Positions 55,571 to 64,000 of a stretch of DNA of 64,000 bases are shown here, piece after piece. The stretch comes from Campylobacter concisus UNSWCS (GTDB taxonomy: Bacteria; Campylobacterota; Campylobacteria; Campylobacterales; Campylobacteraceae), in assembly GCF_000466685.1 (NCBI RefSeq), contig NZ_ANNG01000005.1, positions 62,001 through 126,000 of the forward strand, in the 5' to 3' direction. The first letter of the stretch is position 1. Every line of letters starts with the position of its first letter. The notes beneath the pieces are model-generated. The model did no database searches. It saw only the letters and a list, made by a program, of their open reading frames with translations, and was not told the origin of the DNA. Both the position numbers and the translations under genes were made by a program.

Positions 55571-56881
55571 ATGAACAATAATACTTCAATCATAATCCTA
55601 GCTGCTGGTCTTGGTACCAGAATGAAATCAAAACGCCCAAAAGTCCTATTTGAGCTATGTGGCGAGCCAATGATCATTCACATCTTAAAGCAAGCCTATG
55701 CGATCACAAATAACGTTAGCGTCGTGCTTCACTACGAAAAAGATTTAATTAGCAAAAAGATAAAAGAAATTTTCCCTCAAACTAAAATTTTCGAGCAAGA
55801 TCTAGCAAATTTCCCAGGCACTGCTGGCGCGATAAAAGGCGTAAATTTAAGCGGTGAAAAGGTGCTTGTCACTTGTGGCGACATGCCACTTGTTAGATCA
55901 ACTGATCTTATGCGCCTAGCAAACGCTGAAGCTGACGTGGTTATGAGCTCATTTGAAGCGGCAAATCCTTTTGGCTATGGCAGAGTTATCATAAAAAACG
56001 GCAAAGTTGAGGCCATCGTCGAGCAAAAAGATGCGAGCGAAGCTCAACTTGCCATAAAGAGCGTAAATGCTGGCTGCTACTGCTTTAAAAGCGAGGCGCT
56101 AGAGCAAATTTTACCGCTCATAAACAACCAAAACGCACAAAAAGAGTACTACTTAACTGACGCCATAAAAATAGCAAATGAAAAGGGCTTAAAGTGCGTT
56201 GCAGTAAATGTTAATGAGCAAAATTTCATGGGCATAAATGATAAATTTCAGCTAAGCATCGCTGAAAAAATAATGCAAGATGAGATAAAGCAAAATTTGA
56301 TGAAAGCTGGCGTTTTGATGCGCATGCCTGAGAGCATTTTCATAGATAGCAGGGCTAAATTTGAAGGCGAGTGCGTGCTCGAAGAAAACGTAAGCATACT
56401 TGGCGAGTGCGTCATCACTGAGAGCATAATCAAAAGCTCATCAGTGATAGAAAGTAGCATCATCAAAAACTCAGACATCGGCCCACTAGCTCACATCAGG
56501 CCAAATTCTGAAATCTCTGATACGCACATAGGAAATTTCGTCGAGGTTAAAAAAGGCGTTTTAAATGGCGTAAAAGCTGGACATTTGAGCTATCTTGGCG
56601 ACTGCGAGATAGAAAGTGGCACAAACATCGGTTGTGGCACGATCACATGCAACTACGACGGCAAGGCAAAATACAAAACAAAGATCGGCAAAAACGTCTT
56701 TGTTGGCTCAGATACGCAGCTAGTTGCCCCTGTTAATATCGCTGATAACGTCATCATCGCAGCAGGAAGCACCATCACAAAAGACGTTGAGAGCGGCGCT
56801 CTAGCTATTAGCAGAGGTCGTCAAGAGAATAAAAGCGGCTTTTTTGAGAAATTTTTTGGCAAAGACGATGTTAAAAAATAA
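55571..56881 (+). CDS. glmU: Bifunctional UDP-GlcNAc pyrophosphorylase / GlcN-1-P acetyltransferase
   Basis: A 436-aa enzyme that makes UDP-GlcNAc. The N-terminal nucleotidyltransferase has LGTRMKSKRPK (near 14-24) and GDMPL; the C-terminal half is a left-handed beta-helix with hexapeptide repeats (HIGNFVEVKKG, GCGTITCNYDG). ATG 55571 is chosen because AAAGG precedes it and the family begins with the conserved loop; the 14 codons upstream include the promoter. Confidence 0.97.
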   Translation: MNNNTSIIILAAGLGTRMKSKRPKVLFELCGEPMIIHILKQAYAITNNVSVVLHYEKDLISKKIKEIFPQTKIFEQDLANFPGTAGAIKGVNLSGEKVLVTCGDMPLVRSTDLMRLANAEADVVMSSFEAANPFGYGRVIIKNGKVEAIVEQKDASEAQLAIKSVNAGCYCFKSEALEQILPLINNQNAQKEYYLTDAIKIANEKGLKCVAVNVNEQNFMGINDKFQLSIAEKIMQDEIKQNLMKAGVLMRMPESIFIDSRAKFEGECVLEENVSILGECVITESIIKSSSVIESSIIKNSDIGPLAHIRPNSEISDTHIGNFVEVKKGVLNGVKAGHLSYLGDCEIESGTNIGCGTITCNYDGKAKYKTKIGKNVFVGSDTQLVAPVNIADNVIIAAGSTITKDVESGALAISRGRQENKSGFFEKFFGKDDVKK

Positions 56882-58040
56882 GAAAATTTTACTTGCCGTT
56901 TGCGGCAGTATCGCCTTTTATAAGGCATTCGAAATTTTATCACTACTTAAAAAGCAAGGTGCAGATGTTTATGTGGCTTTAAGTGACGGAGCGCTTGAAT
57001 TTTGCAGTGTAAGCGGATTTGAGGCGCTAAGCGAGCATAAAATTTTAAGCTCACAAACGCAAAACTGGCAAGACGGCGTAAATCACATAGCCTACTCTAA
57101 AATGGATCTAGTCCTCATCGCACCTGCCTCGGTAAATACGATAAATAAGCTAACAGCTGGCATCTGCGACAATGTCTTTATGCAAACGCTAATCGCCGCC
57201 TCGCACGTGCCTTTAGTCGTTGCCCCAGCTGCAAATAACAATATGATCGAGCATTTTGCGACGCAAAATTCGCTTGAAATTTTAAAGAAAAACGGCGCTT
57301 TAGTGGTTGAGCCAGTGTTTAAAACTCTAGCTTGCGGCGACGTTGGCAAGGGCGGTCTTGCAAGCCCTGAAGCAATAGTAGAAGCTGCCATTAAAAGGCT
57401 TGGCAGGCCACTTTTTGCTGGCAAAAAAGTGGTGATCACTGGCGGCGCAACAACCGAAAAGATAGATGATGTAAGAGCCATTACAAATTTCTCAAGTGGC
57501 AAGATGGCAAGAGCCTTGGCTAGAGCCTTTTACTACGCAGGTGCGGAGGTAAAACTGCTTGCTAGTTTTGAAACCGCAAACGAGCCGTTTCTTTGCCTTA
57601 AATTTAGCTCAAGTAGCGAGCTTTTAGAGCTTTGCAAGAGCGAGTGCGAGGGCGCAAATTTACTTGTAATGTGCGCCGCGGTGAGCGATTTTGTACCGAC
57701 AAAGATAGATGGCAAGATAAAAAAAGAGAACGTTGGAGAGAGCTTAAATTTAAGCCTAAAGAGAAATGTCGATATCTTGCAAAGCTTAAAAGAATTTAAA
57801 TGTAAAAAGATCGGCTTTAAGCTTGAAATCTCAAGCGAGAGCGCTCTTAAAAGCGCTAGATCGATGTTAGAGAAAAAAGGGCTTGATGCGGTTTGTCTAA
57901 ATATTTTAGGCGAGAAAAATGGCTTTGCAAGCGAGCAAAACGAGGTAAATTTCATCACAAAAAATAGTGAGATTTTACTGCCGCTTGCCTCAAAAGACGA
58001 GATCGCAGGGCGTATCGTGGAGCTAGCAGCAAATTTATGA
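56868..58040 (+). CDS. coaBC: Bifunctional CoaBC (phosphopantothenoylcysteine synthetase/decarboxylase)
   Basis: A 390-aa enzyme. The decarboxylase part (1-180) has VCGSIAFYKAFE, APASVNTINK and VAPAANNNM (PAMN-type); the synthetase part (190-390) has TNFSSGKMARALARAF and DFVPTK. Start at 56868, overlapping glmU by 14 bases; the earlier in-frame start at 56844 has no family sequence. Two steps of coenzyme A synthesis from 4'-phosphopantothenate. Confidence 0.95.
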   Translation: MLKNKKILLAVCGSIAFYKAFEILSLLKKQGADVYVALSDGALEFCSVSGFEALSEHKILSSQTQNWQDGVNHIAYSKMDLVLIAPASVNTINKLTAGICDNVFMQTLIAASHVPLVVAPAANNNMIEHFATQNSLEILKKNGALVVEPVFKTLACGDVGKGGLASPEAIVEAAIKRLGRPLFAGKKVVITGGATTEKIDDVRAITNFSSGKMARALARAFYYAGAEVKLLASFETANEPFLCLKFSSSSELLELCKSECEGANLLVMCAAVSDFVPTKIDGKIKKENVGESLNLSLKRNVDILQSLKEFKCKKIGFKLEISSESALKSARSMLEKKGLDAVCLNILGEKNGFASEQNEVNFITKNSEILLPLASKDEIAGRIVELAANL

Positions 58041-58723
58041 TAGAGCAAATCTCGCGCATCCAAAAGATAGCAAAAAACAGCCAAGCTCCGCTAGTAGCGA
58101 TAAATTCGTCCTTGCCACTTAGCATTTTGGTGAGCCAAAAGGTCGGCTTTAACAGATACGTTTTAAATTTCGCAAATAGAAATTTAAACACAAAGAGCGT
58201 AAAAGAGCTAAACGTGGGCTCAAGATACTGGGGCGAGGTGCATAGTCAGGGTGAAAACATCGTCATAAAAAATTTATACGAAAAGCCAAAAATTTTAGAT
58301 GAGGACGTTTTGGCTGACGGGCTAAATTTGATAGAAAATTTGGTAAAAAACGAGAATTTATCGTGGCTTTATAGCTATTTATTTAAAAACTTAAGTGAAG
58401 TTAAAACAAAAGATGAGATGAGAGTGCTAGCAAAAATGCTCTTTGCTCTGCAAGAAAACGTCGTGCACATACCCTTTGCGTATAGCGGTATAAACGGTAT
58501 TTTTCAGCTTAAAAAAGAGAGAAATGAGATGGGAATTTTTCTAGTATTTTCAAATTTTGCGCCTCTTATTTTTAAATTTAAAGATGAAAATTTATATGAG
58601 ATCGCAACTCCATTTAGCAACGTCGCAAGCTTGCTAAAAAGCGAATTCAGCGCCGCAGTTATGGTGCAAAACGTAAGCGCTCTTTGGAGCAAAAAAGAGC
58701 AGATAATTGACTTTAAAGGCTAG
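58037..58723 (+). CDS. Conserved hypothetical protein (C. jejuni Cj0823 position)
   Basis: A 228-aa soluble protein overlapping coaBC by 4 bases. N-terminal half is mixed alpha/beta (SQKVGFNRYVLNFANRNLNT), C-terminal half contains GIFLVFSNFAPLIFKFKDE and a helical end. No known motif. Genes in this place between coaBC and uppS occur in related Campylobacter (from memory), so it is conserved in order. Function unknown; it may act in envelope or flagellar functions by association only. Confidence 0.65.
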   Translation: MIEQISRIQKIAKNSQAPLVAINSSLPLSILVSQKVGFNRYVLNFANRNLNTKSVKELNVGSRYWGEVHSQGENIVIKNLYEKPKILDEDVLADGLNLIENLVKNENLSWLYSYLFKNLSEVKTKDEMRVLAKMLFALQENVVHIPFAYSGINGIFQLKKERNEMGIFLVFSNFAPLIFKFKDENLYEIATPFSNVASLLKSEFSAAVMVQNVSALWSKKEQIIDFKG

Positions 58724-58726
58724 ACA

Positions 58727-59398
58727 TTGAACAAACTTAACCACCTCGCTATCATCATGGACGGCAACGGACGCTGGGCGAAAAAGCGTGGATTTTTGCG
58801 GACAAATGGGCACGAGGCCGGAGCAAATGTGGTGAGCGATATGTGCGAATTTTGCATTGATAATGGGGTGAAAATTTTAAGCCTTTACGCATTTAGCACC
58901 GAAAACTGGAAAAGACCGCAAAAAGAGGTTGATTTTTTGATGAATTTGCTTAAGAAATTTCTTCTTTTAAAGCGTGATGATTTTATAAAAAATGGGATCA
59001 AATTTAACACGATCGGCGACATCTCGCCATTTAATGACGAGCTAAAAAATGAGATAGAGATCACCAAAGATGCGACAAGGGAAAATACAAATTTACTTTT
59101 AAATTTAGCGATCAACTACGGCTCAAAAGATGAGATCATAAGAGCTGTGAAAAAACTAAATTTAAAAGGCTGCGAGATAGATGAAGCGAGCCTAAATGCG
59201 GCACTTGATGAGAGCGAGCCGGTGGATCTTCTCATTAGAACTGGCGGCGAGAGCAGGCTTTCAAATTTCATGCTCTGGCAGGCAAGCTACGCGGAGCTAT
59301 TTTTCACGCCGACACTTTGGCCTGACTTTGGCAAGGATGAGCTTGCAAGCATCGTGGCTAAATTTAAAGATATAGAGCGAAGATTTGGCGGGGTTTAG
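58727..59398 (+). CDS. uppS: Undecaprenyl diphosphate synthase
   Basis: A 223-aa cis-prenyltransferase that elongates farnesyl diphosphate to the C55 carrier for peptidoglycan and glycans. IIMDGNGRWAKKRG (near 9-22) has the catalytic Asp and pyrophosphate-binding residues; YAFSTENWKRP and LLIRTGGESRLSNFMLWQ are the other signatures. Starts with TTG 3 bases after the upstream stop. Confidence 0.97.
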   Translation: MNKLNHLAIIMDGNGRWAKKRGFLRTNGHEAGANVVSDMCEFCIDNGVKILSLYAFSTENWKRPQKEVDFLMNLLKKFLLLKRDDFIKNGIKFNTIGDISPFNDELKNEIEITKDATRENTNLLLNLAINYGSKDEIIRAVKKLNLKGCEIDEASLNAALDESEPVDLLIRTGGESRLSNFMLWQASYAELFFTPTLWPDFGKDELASIVAKFKDIERRFGGV

Positions 59399-59405
59399 TG
59401 AGATA

Positions 59406-60194
59406 ATGGATATTTTAGTCATCTTTTTTGCCGTTTTTGCTTTTGTTTTTGGCATCTGTGTGGGGTCGTTTTCAAATGTGCTAATCTACCGCTTGCCACG
59501 AAGTGAAAGTATAAATTTCCCAGCCTCTCACTGCCCAAAATGCTCTCACAAGCTAAATTTTTATCACAATATCCCACTTTTTTCGTGGCTATTTTTAGGC
59601 GGCAAATGCGCCTTTTGCAAGCAAAAGATAAGCCTTATCTATCCGCTGGTTGAGCTAGCCTCTGGATTGCTTTTTCTGATCTGCTTTTTTAAAGAGTGCG
59701 GCGAAATTTTAAGCGTAGAAACCCTGCTTTATGCGCTATTTTTAGGGCTTTGCTTTATCATGCTACTAGCCCTTAGCATCATAGACATGAGGTATAAAGC
59801 CGTGCCAGATGCGCTTCTTTTTGCAGCGCTATTTTTCGCATTTGCCTATGCTCTGCTACTTTTTATCTTTAAAGGAAATTTTGCTCAAATTTTAAATTTA
59901 ATCCTCTTTGGTCTTTTGTTTTGGGCACTGAGATTTGTCGTGAGCTATGCGATGAAAAAAGAAGCCATGGGCAGTGCCGACATATTTATCGCAGCGATCA
60001 TCGGAGCCATTTTACCAGCTAAATTTGCCCTTGTGGCGATCTATCTGGCCGCACTTCTTACGCTTCCAGTCTATGCGATTGTTCGCAAAAAGGGCTACGA
60101 ACTAGCCTTTGTGCCATTTTTAAGCTTGGGACTGCTTGTCACCTACGCTTTTTACGGGCAAATTTTAGAAATTTTAAGGTTCATTTATGAGTAG
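59406..60194 (+). CDS. A24-family prepilin peptidase
   Basis: A 262-aa membrane aspartic protease. Four Cys in two CxxC pairs (CPKC near 43-46 and CAFC near 68-71) belong to the cytoplasmic domain of full-length PilD-type enzymes. The catalytic Asp residues are in IIDMRYKAVPD (near 124-134) and GSADIFIAA (near 190). It cleaves pseudopilins such as the one at 38930. ATG 59406 is used; the frame extends 7 codons further into the uppS end. Confidence 0.93.
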   Translation: MDILVIFFAVFAFVFGICVGSFSNVLIYRLPRSESINFPASHCPKCSHKLNFYHNIPLFSWLFLGGKCAFCKQKISLIYPLVELASGLLFLICFFKECGEILSVETLLYALFLGLCFIMLLALSIIDMRYKAVPDALLFAALFFAFAYALLLFIFKGNFAQILNLILFGLLFWALRFVVSYAMKKEAMGSADIFIAAIIGAILPAKFALVAIYLAALLTLPVYAIVRKKGYELAFVPFLSLGLLVTYAFYGQILEILRFIYE

Positions 60195-61215
60195 AGTAAA
60201 TAAATATCTTTTGTTTAACTTTTTAGGCACGTTCGCATCGCTATTTAGTACGCTTTTTTTGATCATGTCGATCGTCTTTTTTATCCAGATCGCGCGTATC
60301 ACTTCATATATCGAGATCAGCTTTGGCGAGCTCTTTAAACTCTACTCATTTATGCTCCCTCGAGTGCTGCTCTTTGTCGTGCCTATAGCGTTTTTCGTAT
60401 CACTTGCGATGACACTTTTTAGGCTATCAAAAGAAAATGAAAGTATCGTTATCTTCACACTTGGTGGCTCGCCAAATAAGATCGCAAGATTTTTCTTAGC
60501 TTTTTCAGCCCTTTTAAGCGCTGCCTTGCTGGTAGTTGCCATTGTAATGATACCAATAGCCGCCCAGTTAAATGCAAATTTCATCGACTATAAAAAGACG
60601 GTCGCTAAGCTAAATTTAAAGCCAACCCAGTTTGGACAAAAATTCTCCGACTGGATGGTCTATGTGGGCAGCGAAAGTGAAGACAAAAATGGCACAACTT
60701 ACAAAGATATCGTGATGTTTAACCCCTTTGTAAAAGACTCACAGCGCCTAATAACCGCCAAAAACGCAAAGATCATAAACGTGGGTCAAAGCGTAGAGCT
60801 CTCTTTAAACGAGGGCAAAATGTATGACATAAGAGATGAAATTTATCATCAAAGCAACTTCAAATCAATGAAGATAAGAACCGCCCAAAGCGAGGAGATA
60901 AGCGACGTTGGCAGCATCAAAGAGTACTGGATGGATGCAGCTAGCAGCGATAAGCGCAGAAAAGACCTTAGCACCTACGTCCTAGTGGCCCTCTTCCCGC
61001 TTGCTAGCACGCTCTTTGCTATCAGCCTTGGCATCGTCACATATAGATATGAAAAAGGCATGGTCTATGTGGGCACTTTTGGCGTTTTGTTTGGATATTT
61101 TACACTCATAATGCTCTTTTCATCAAAGCCAGCGCTTGCGATACCGCTCATATTTTTCGTATTTTTACTAGCTGGCGTCTTGCTTTATAAAGCTAAGATC
61201 ACACGAAGATACTGA
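60187..61215 (+). CDS. LptF/LptG-family permease
   Basis: A 342-aa protein with three N-terminal and three C-terminal helices flanking a periplasmic beta domain (about 115-260), the YjgP/YjgQ layout. LPRVLLFVVPIAFFVSLAMTLFRL and NESIVIFTLGGSPNKIARF (cytoplasmic coupling helix) are characteristic. It is part of the transporter that lifts LPS/LOS from the inner membrane. Overlaps the peptidase gene by 8 bases and truA by 1 base. Confidence 0.9.
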   Translation: MSRVNKYLLFNFLGTFASLFSTLFLIMSIVFFIQIARITSYIEISFGELFKLYSFMLPRVLLFVVPIAFFVSLAMTLFRLSKENESIVIFTLGGSPNKIARFFLAFSALLSAALLVVAIVMIPIAAQLNANFIDYKKTVAKLNLKPTQFGQKFSDWMVYVGSESEDKNGTTYKDIVMFNPFVKDSQRLITAKNAKIINVGQSVELSLNEGKMYDIRDEIYHQSNFKSMKIRTAQSEEISDVGSIKEYWMDAASSDKRRKDLSTYVLVALFPLASTLFAISLGIVTYRYEKGMVYVGTFGVLFGYFTLIMLFSSKPALAIPLIFFVFLLAGVLLYKAKITRRY

Positions 61216-61946
61216 TGAAAATTCAGCTAATCTACAGCTACGATGGCTCGAAATTTCAAGGCTCACAGACCCAGCCGCACGAAAACGGCGTAGAGGATGA
61301 GTTAGAGCGCGTCCTAGCTCACGTCGGCATTTTTGAAAGAGTGGTCTCTAGCTCGCGCACCGACAAAAGCGTGCACGCAAACAACCAAAGCTCAAGCGTC
61401 GTTTGCGGCGATCACTTTAAAAATTTAAAGCGCTTGCAAGATCTTATAAACCGCCACGCACATCCAAGCATTCACATAAAACGCATAAATTTGGTAGATG
61501 ATAGCTTTCAAGCAAGATTTGACGCGGTGGCAAGGTCGTATAGATATGTGATAGATCACGGTAAATTTGATGTTTTTAGCTCAAACTACAAGGTGTTTTT
61601 GCCTAAATTTGATACCAGAAAAGCAAATGAAATTTTGCGTAATTTTATTGGCGAGCATGATTTTAGCGCATATATGAAAACTGGAAGCGATACAAAAAGC
61701 CCAGTGCGAGAAATTTATAAAGCATTTTGCTACGCATACAAAGAGCAAACTATCATCGTTTTTAAGGCAAATGGCTTTTTACGCGGCCAGGTGCGGCTCA
61801 TGGTTGCAAATTTGTTAAAAGCGCTAAAGCAAAAAGACGGCAGCGAGCTCATCAAAGCTTCGCTAAATGGACGTCCTGCTCTAACTCGCATACCAGCACC
61901 TGCAGAAGGGCTATATCTAAATAGAGTTTTTTATAAATTTAACTAA
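61215..61946 (+). CDS. truA: tRNA pseudouridine(38-40) synthase
   Basis: A 243-aa pseudouridine synthase. The catalytic Asp is in SSRTDKSVHANNQSS (near 47-61), and YRYVIDHG plus RGQVRLMVANLLKAL are further conserved blocks. It modifies the anticodon stem-loop of many tRNAs. It ends the glmU-to-truA run, 42 bases before a tRNA gene on the other strand. Confidence 0.97.
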   Translation: MKIQLIYSYDGSKFQGSQTQPHENGVEDELERVLAHVGIFERVVSSSRTDKSVHANNQSSSVVCGDHFKNLKRLQDLINRHAHPSIHIKRINLVDDSFQARFDAVARSYRYVIDHGKFDVFSSNYKVFLPKFDTRKANEILRNFIGEHDFSAYMKTGSDTKSPVREIYKAFCYAYKEQTIIVFKANGFLRGQVRLMVANLLKALKQKDGSELIKASLNGRPALTRIPAPAEGLYLNRVFYKFN

Positions 61947-61988
61947 TCTAAAAAGTGGTCTGAAAATAAAATTTGTGGAGAAAAAGGA

Positions 61989-62065
61989 TGGTGCGCCCGA
62001 GAGAATTCGAATCTCTGACCTTTTGAACCGCAATCAAATGCTCTATCCAGCTGAGCTACGAGCGC
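61989..62065 (-). tRNA. tRNA-Arg (GCG anticodon)
   Basis: On the minus strand GCGCTCG...CGGGCGC forms the 7-pair acceptor stem (one T-G pair), then A and encoded CCA. D arm GCTC/GAGC, anticodon stem TTTGA/TCAAA with loop TTGCGGT (anticodon GCG, reading CGC/CGT), T arm AGAGA TTCGAAT TCTCT. All arms pair. Length 77. Confidence 0.97.
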
Positions 62066-62174
62066 ACATGAAAAATTAAGTTGTAATATTAACAAAACTT
62101 TCCTTAAAAAGAGATTGTATTCATTTTAAATTTATAACCTTTTTAGTAAAATCCTTTGTGCAAAAGGAGCAAAA

Positions 62175-62360
62175 ATGAACGATTTTTTCGATAGTCTAAA
62201 AGAGATCAAAAAAGAGCTTGCAAAAGAGCAAGGCGTGGCTAAAAAGCCGCAAAAAGAGGCTCTTTCTCACACAAAAGAGGAGGCAATCTTACACAAAGAA
62301 CAAAAGCTAAAAGATGAGTTTTTGGCATATACAAAAGATAGCAATATCAGGAAAATTTAA
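62175..62360 (+). CDS. Small hydrophilic protein, 61 aa
   Basis: A Lys/Glu-rich, probably helical protein (FFDSLKEIKKELAKEQG) with no signal or membrane segment, preceded by an excellent AAAAGGAGC ribosome site and an upstream AT-rich promoter region. It is 50 bases before the J-domain gene. Small proteins of this style are common in Campylobacter; no function can be assigned. Confidence 0.65.
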   Translation: MNDFFDSLKEIKKELAKEQGVAKKPQKEALSHTKEEAILHKEQKLKDEFLAYTKDSNIRKI

Positions 62361-62410
62361 CTTTGGAACGCTAGTTGCTTTAAATGGGGATATTTTGAAT
62401 GGAGAAACCC

Positions 62411-63235
62411 ATGAATATAACCCAAACTTTAGAATCTTTAAGCATTTTAACCGATAGCGATGCTCTTTTTTGCGAGCTTCGCGCACTTATAAGTAAAAAT
62501 TTTACAAAAACCCTAGCAAACAAAGACAAGATCATCTCTTTTTACGAAGAGAGCGAGATCCCGCAGCGAAAATGCTTCTTAAAATTTATAAAAAAACTCT
62601 ACGAAAAACAGGGCAATGAGCTTGACGTAACCTTTGCAAAATACAAAACCATAAAACTGTCTTTAGTGCAAAGAAACGCCCTAACAAACATCTGTAACAT
62701 TGACATTGAGTTTTTTAACAACGAGATGATCTTTACGCTAAACAACACTCCAAGAGCTTTTGCTAGCTACATTTTGCAAAATTTTAAAGACAATGAGTCT
62801 AAATTTGACGAAAAAAATCATAAATTTAGCCTAAAAATAAAAAAAGATAGCGATTTTGACTTGATAGAAGAGATCATTTCAAGACGCGAACATCTAAAAT
62901 TTATAGTAAATTTTAACTACAATGAAGTCAAATTTAAAGAGTTCAAAAGAAACTACAAGATCCAAAACTCAGCCAAATTTAAAAGTCGCTTCAGCGCTTT
63001 GGCAAATTTACTAGAAGAAAATTTTGAAATTTTAGGCTGCTCAAACAATGACAGCTTCGAAACTGTAAGAGATAGTTACCTAGCCCTTGCTAAAATTTAC
63101 CACCCAGATAGACACTCAAACAAGAGCGAAAGCATCAAAAACGAATATAACGCTAAATTTAAAAAGATCCAAGCAGCCTATGAGGCACTAAAACCATTCT
63201 TTAAAAACCAAGAGAATTTTATAAAGGTAGGATAA
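62411..63235 (+). CDS. J-domain protein
   Basis: A 274-aa protein. The last ~70 residues form a J domain (ILGCSNNDSFETVRDSYLAL... with HPD in KIYHPDRHS), which stimulates DnaK ATPase. The first ~200 residues are Lys/Phe/Asn-rich and match nothing I know; they may bind a client. ATG 62411 is chosen: GGAG follows the earlier ATG at 62399 and sits just before this one. The C-terminal placement of the J domain is the DjlA-like arrangement. Confidence 0.85.
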   Translation: MNITQTLESLSILTDSDALFCELRALISKNFTKTLANKDKIISFYEESEIPQRKCFLKFIKKLYEKQGNELDVTFAKYKTIKLSLVQRNALTNICNIDIEFFNNEMIFTLNNTPRAFASYILQNFKDNESKFDEKNHKFSLKIKKDSDFDLIEEIISRREHLKFIVNFNYNEVKFKEFKRNYKIQNSAKFKSRFSALANLLEENFEILGCSNNDSFETVRDSYLALAKIYHPDRHSNKSESIKNEYNAKFKKIQAAYEALKPFFKNQENFIKVG

Positions 63236-63424
63236 ATAGAGCTAGTTAAATTTACATACAGCAAATTTTGTACTTATAAATTTGGTTAGAATATTTTTAT
63301 TACCTTGCTAAAACGCAAAGGCTGATTTTTATGTTTTTAGATATCGCCTGTTTTTACTAAAGATGATAAGAGAAAATCCGCTTAACTTATTTTGAACCAA
63401 ATTTATTTAATTTTATATTAAGAT

Positions 63425-63699
63425 TTATTCTGCGATGCGTTTTACTCGGATCAAAAACTCATCGTTTAAATTTTCATCGTCTATATGCACAGGCGTAACG
63501 AACTCAAGCGCTGTTTGCGGAATAGTAATTTTAAACACATCCTTTATCCACTGCTGAAATTCTAAGTTTGGACGCACAATAAAATCGCCACCCTCGCTGT
63601 TTGGTAGCATACTAAAATTATCGTCACAGCAAATTTCAACATATCCTATTGCAATCAACTACAAAAATCAAACCAGTTATGAGCTAAAATATAGGTCAT
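63425..63699 (-). pseudogene. Hypothetical gene with an apparent frameshift
   Basis: An ATG at 63697-63699 opens MTYILAHNWFDF, which runs into a stop after 14 codons, while another frame beginning right after a TAG near 63660 continues AIGYVEICCDDNFSMLPNSE to the end at 63425. The two pieces are most simply one gene of ~90 codons with a one-base deletion or two-base insertion near 63658. No family recognised. It lies beside a similarly broken upstream gene. Confidence 0.55.
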
Positions 63700-63702
63700 A
63701 GT

Positions 63703-63998
63703 TTAGTCAAAACCCGAACCCATATGCACGATCTTAGTCTTGCCCGCTCTATTCAGCTATAGCGCACACATCGAGCCATCCGAGCCACTGCGCGCAAATA
63801 CGCAAAGTCGCTGCTTTGATCCGCGGCAAGCTTGCAATCTTTGCCGTAAAACAAATGCTTTAGCATTTTATCGCGATTTTTTAGTTCATCCGTAAAAAAG
63901 ACGATTTCTGTGCCTCCTTCAATATAGAAAGCCACGTCTGCGTTCGTTAGCATTGTCATAAAAGCTGTTTGCCTCGATCTACACATAAAGATCTCAAG
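63703..63998 (-). pseudogene. Hypothetical gene, frameshifted near its end and cut by the window edge
   Basis: The frame is open from the window edge (63998) through AFYIEGGTEIVFF and KMLKHLFYGKDCKLAA to a stop at 63753. Shifting frame there gives a further NRAGKTKIVHMGSGFD before a TAA at 63703-63705, four bases before the next ATG. This continuation looks like a real C-terminus, so one frameshift near 63755 is likely. Family unknown. The real start lies outside the window or at the ATG at 63986. Confidence 0.5.
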
Positions 63999-64000
63999 TT

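Overview
The window is a contiguous piece of an AT-rich epsilonproteobacterial chromosome, almost certainly Campylobacter and most probably the C. concisus group. This is inferred from codon use rich in AAATTT, GTG/TTG starts, Campylobacter-type MotB, FliP and CjaA, and gene order that I recall from C. jejuni: uvrB / two small ORFs / pseudopilin / priA / ispG, and fliP / glmU / coaBC / hypothetical / uppS / prepilin peptidase / lptF-like / truA. Gene density is high. There is no rRNA, phage, IS transposase or CRISPR array. One tRNA (Arg, GCG) is present.

Layout. 0-7.7 kb: a cut-off unknown ORF, then a leftward run with a YbgC thioesterase, a two-gene ThrE exporter, DUF4149, prmC, an M48 protease, a WGR-like/propeller protein, an SNF transporter and a hypothetical. 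7.75-8.5 kb: a composite structured repeat in non-coding DNA. 8.6-16 kb (leftward): a BCCT transporter, two DKNYY-family membrane proteins (one with an in-frame stop before its C-terminal membrane anchor), a small membrane protein and an ABC-F ATPase. 16.1-18.7 kb (rightward): MATE, YgjP-type metallopeptidase, Cys-paired Sel1 protein. 18.7-25 kb (leftward): a TAXI-TRAP transporter and an agmatine-to-putrescine operon (aguA, CDF transporter, aguB). 25.2-28.5 kb (rightward): a cysteine/amino-acid ABC transporter with a CjaA-like lipoprotein, then a TfoX-like gene. 28.6-32 kb (leftward): phosphohexomutase and groES-groEL under a CIRCE operator. 32.1-35.9 kb (rightward): AsmA-like protein and MFS transporter.

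35.9-36.3 kb holds a small element with terminal inverted repeats. 36.3-46 kb: uvrB (leftward), then a rightward series of two small proteins, pseudopilin, priA, a second copy of the composite repeat, ispG, dnaB, a short ComEC and a FlxA-like gene with a clear sigma-28 promoter. 46-55.4 kb is a very tight leftward operon, motA-motB-fliP-tolC-MFP-RND-tolC-EamA, in which motor and efflux genes overlap by 1-4 bases. 55.5-62 kb (rightward): glmU, coaBC, hypothetical, uppS, prepilin peptidase, lptF-like, truA. 62-64 kb: tRNA-Arg, a small protein, a J-domain protein, and two apparently frameshifted genes at the edge.

Themes: the competence/pseudopilus parts (pseudopilin, A24 peptidase, ComEC, TfoX-like) are scattered; AguA and AguB together form a putrescine pathway; several transporters (BCCT, SNF, TRAP, cysteine ABC) suggest growth on amino acids and scavenging of osmolytes. 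The most unusual signals are the composite palindromic repeats with compensatory stem changes, the truncated DKNYY protein, and the fusion of flagellar motor and RND efflux genes into one operon. All database-dependent statements are from memory and were not searched.
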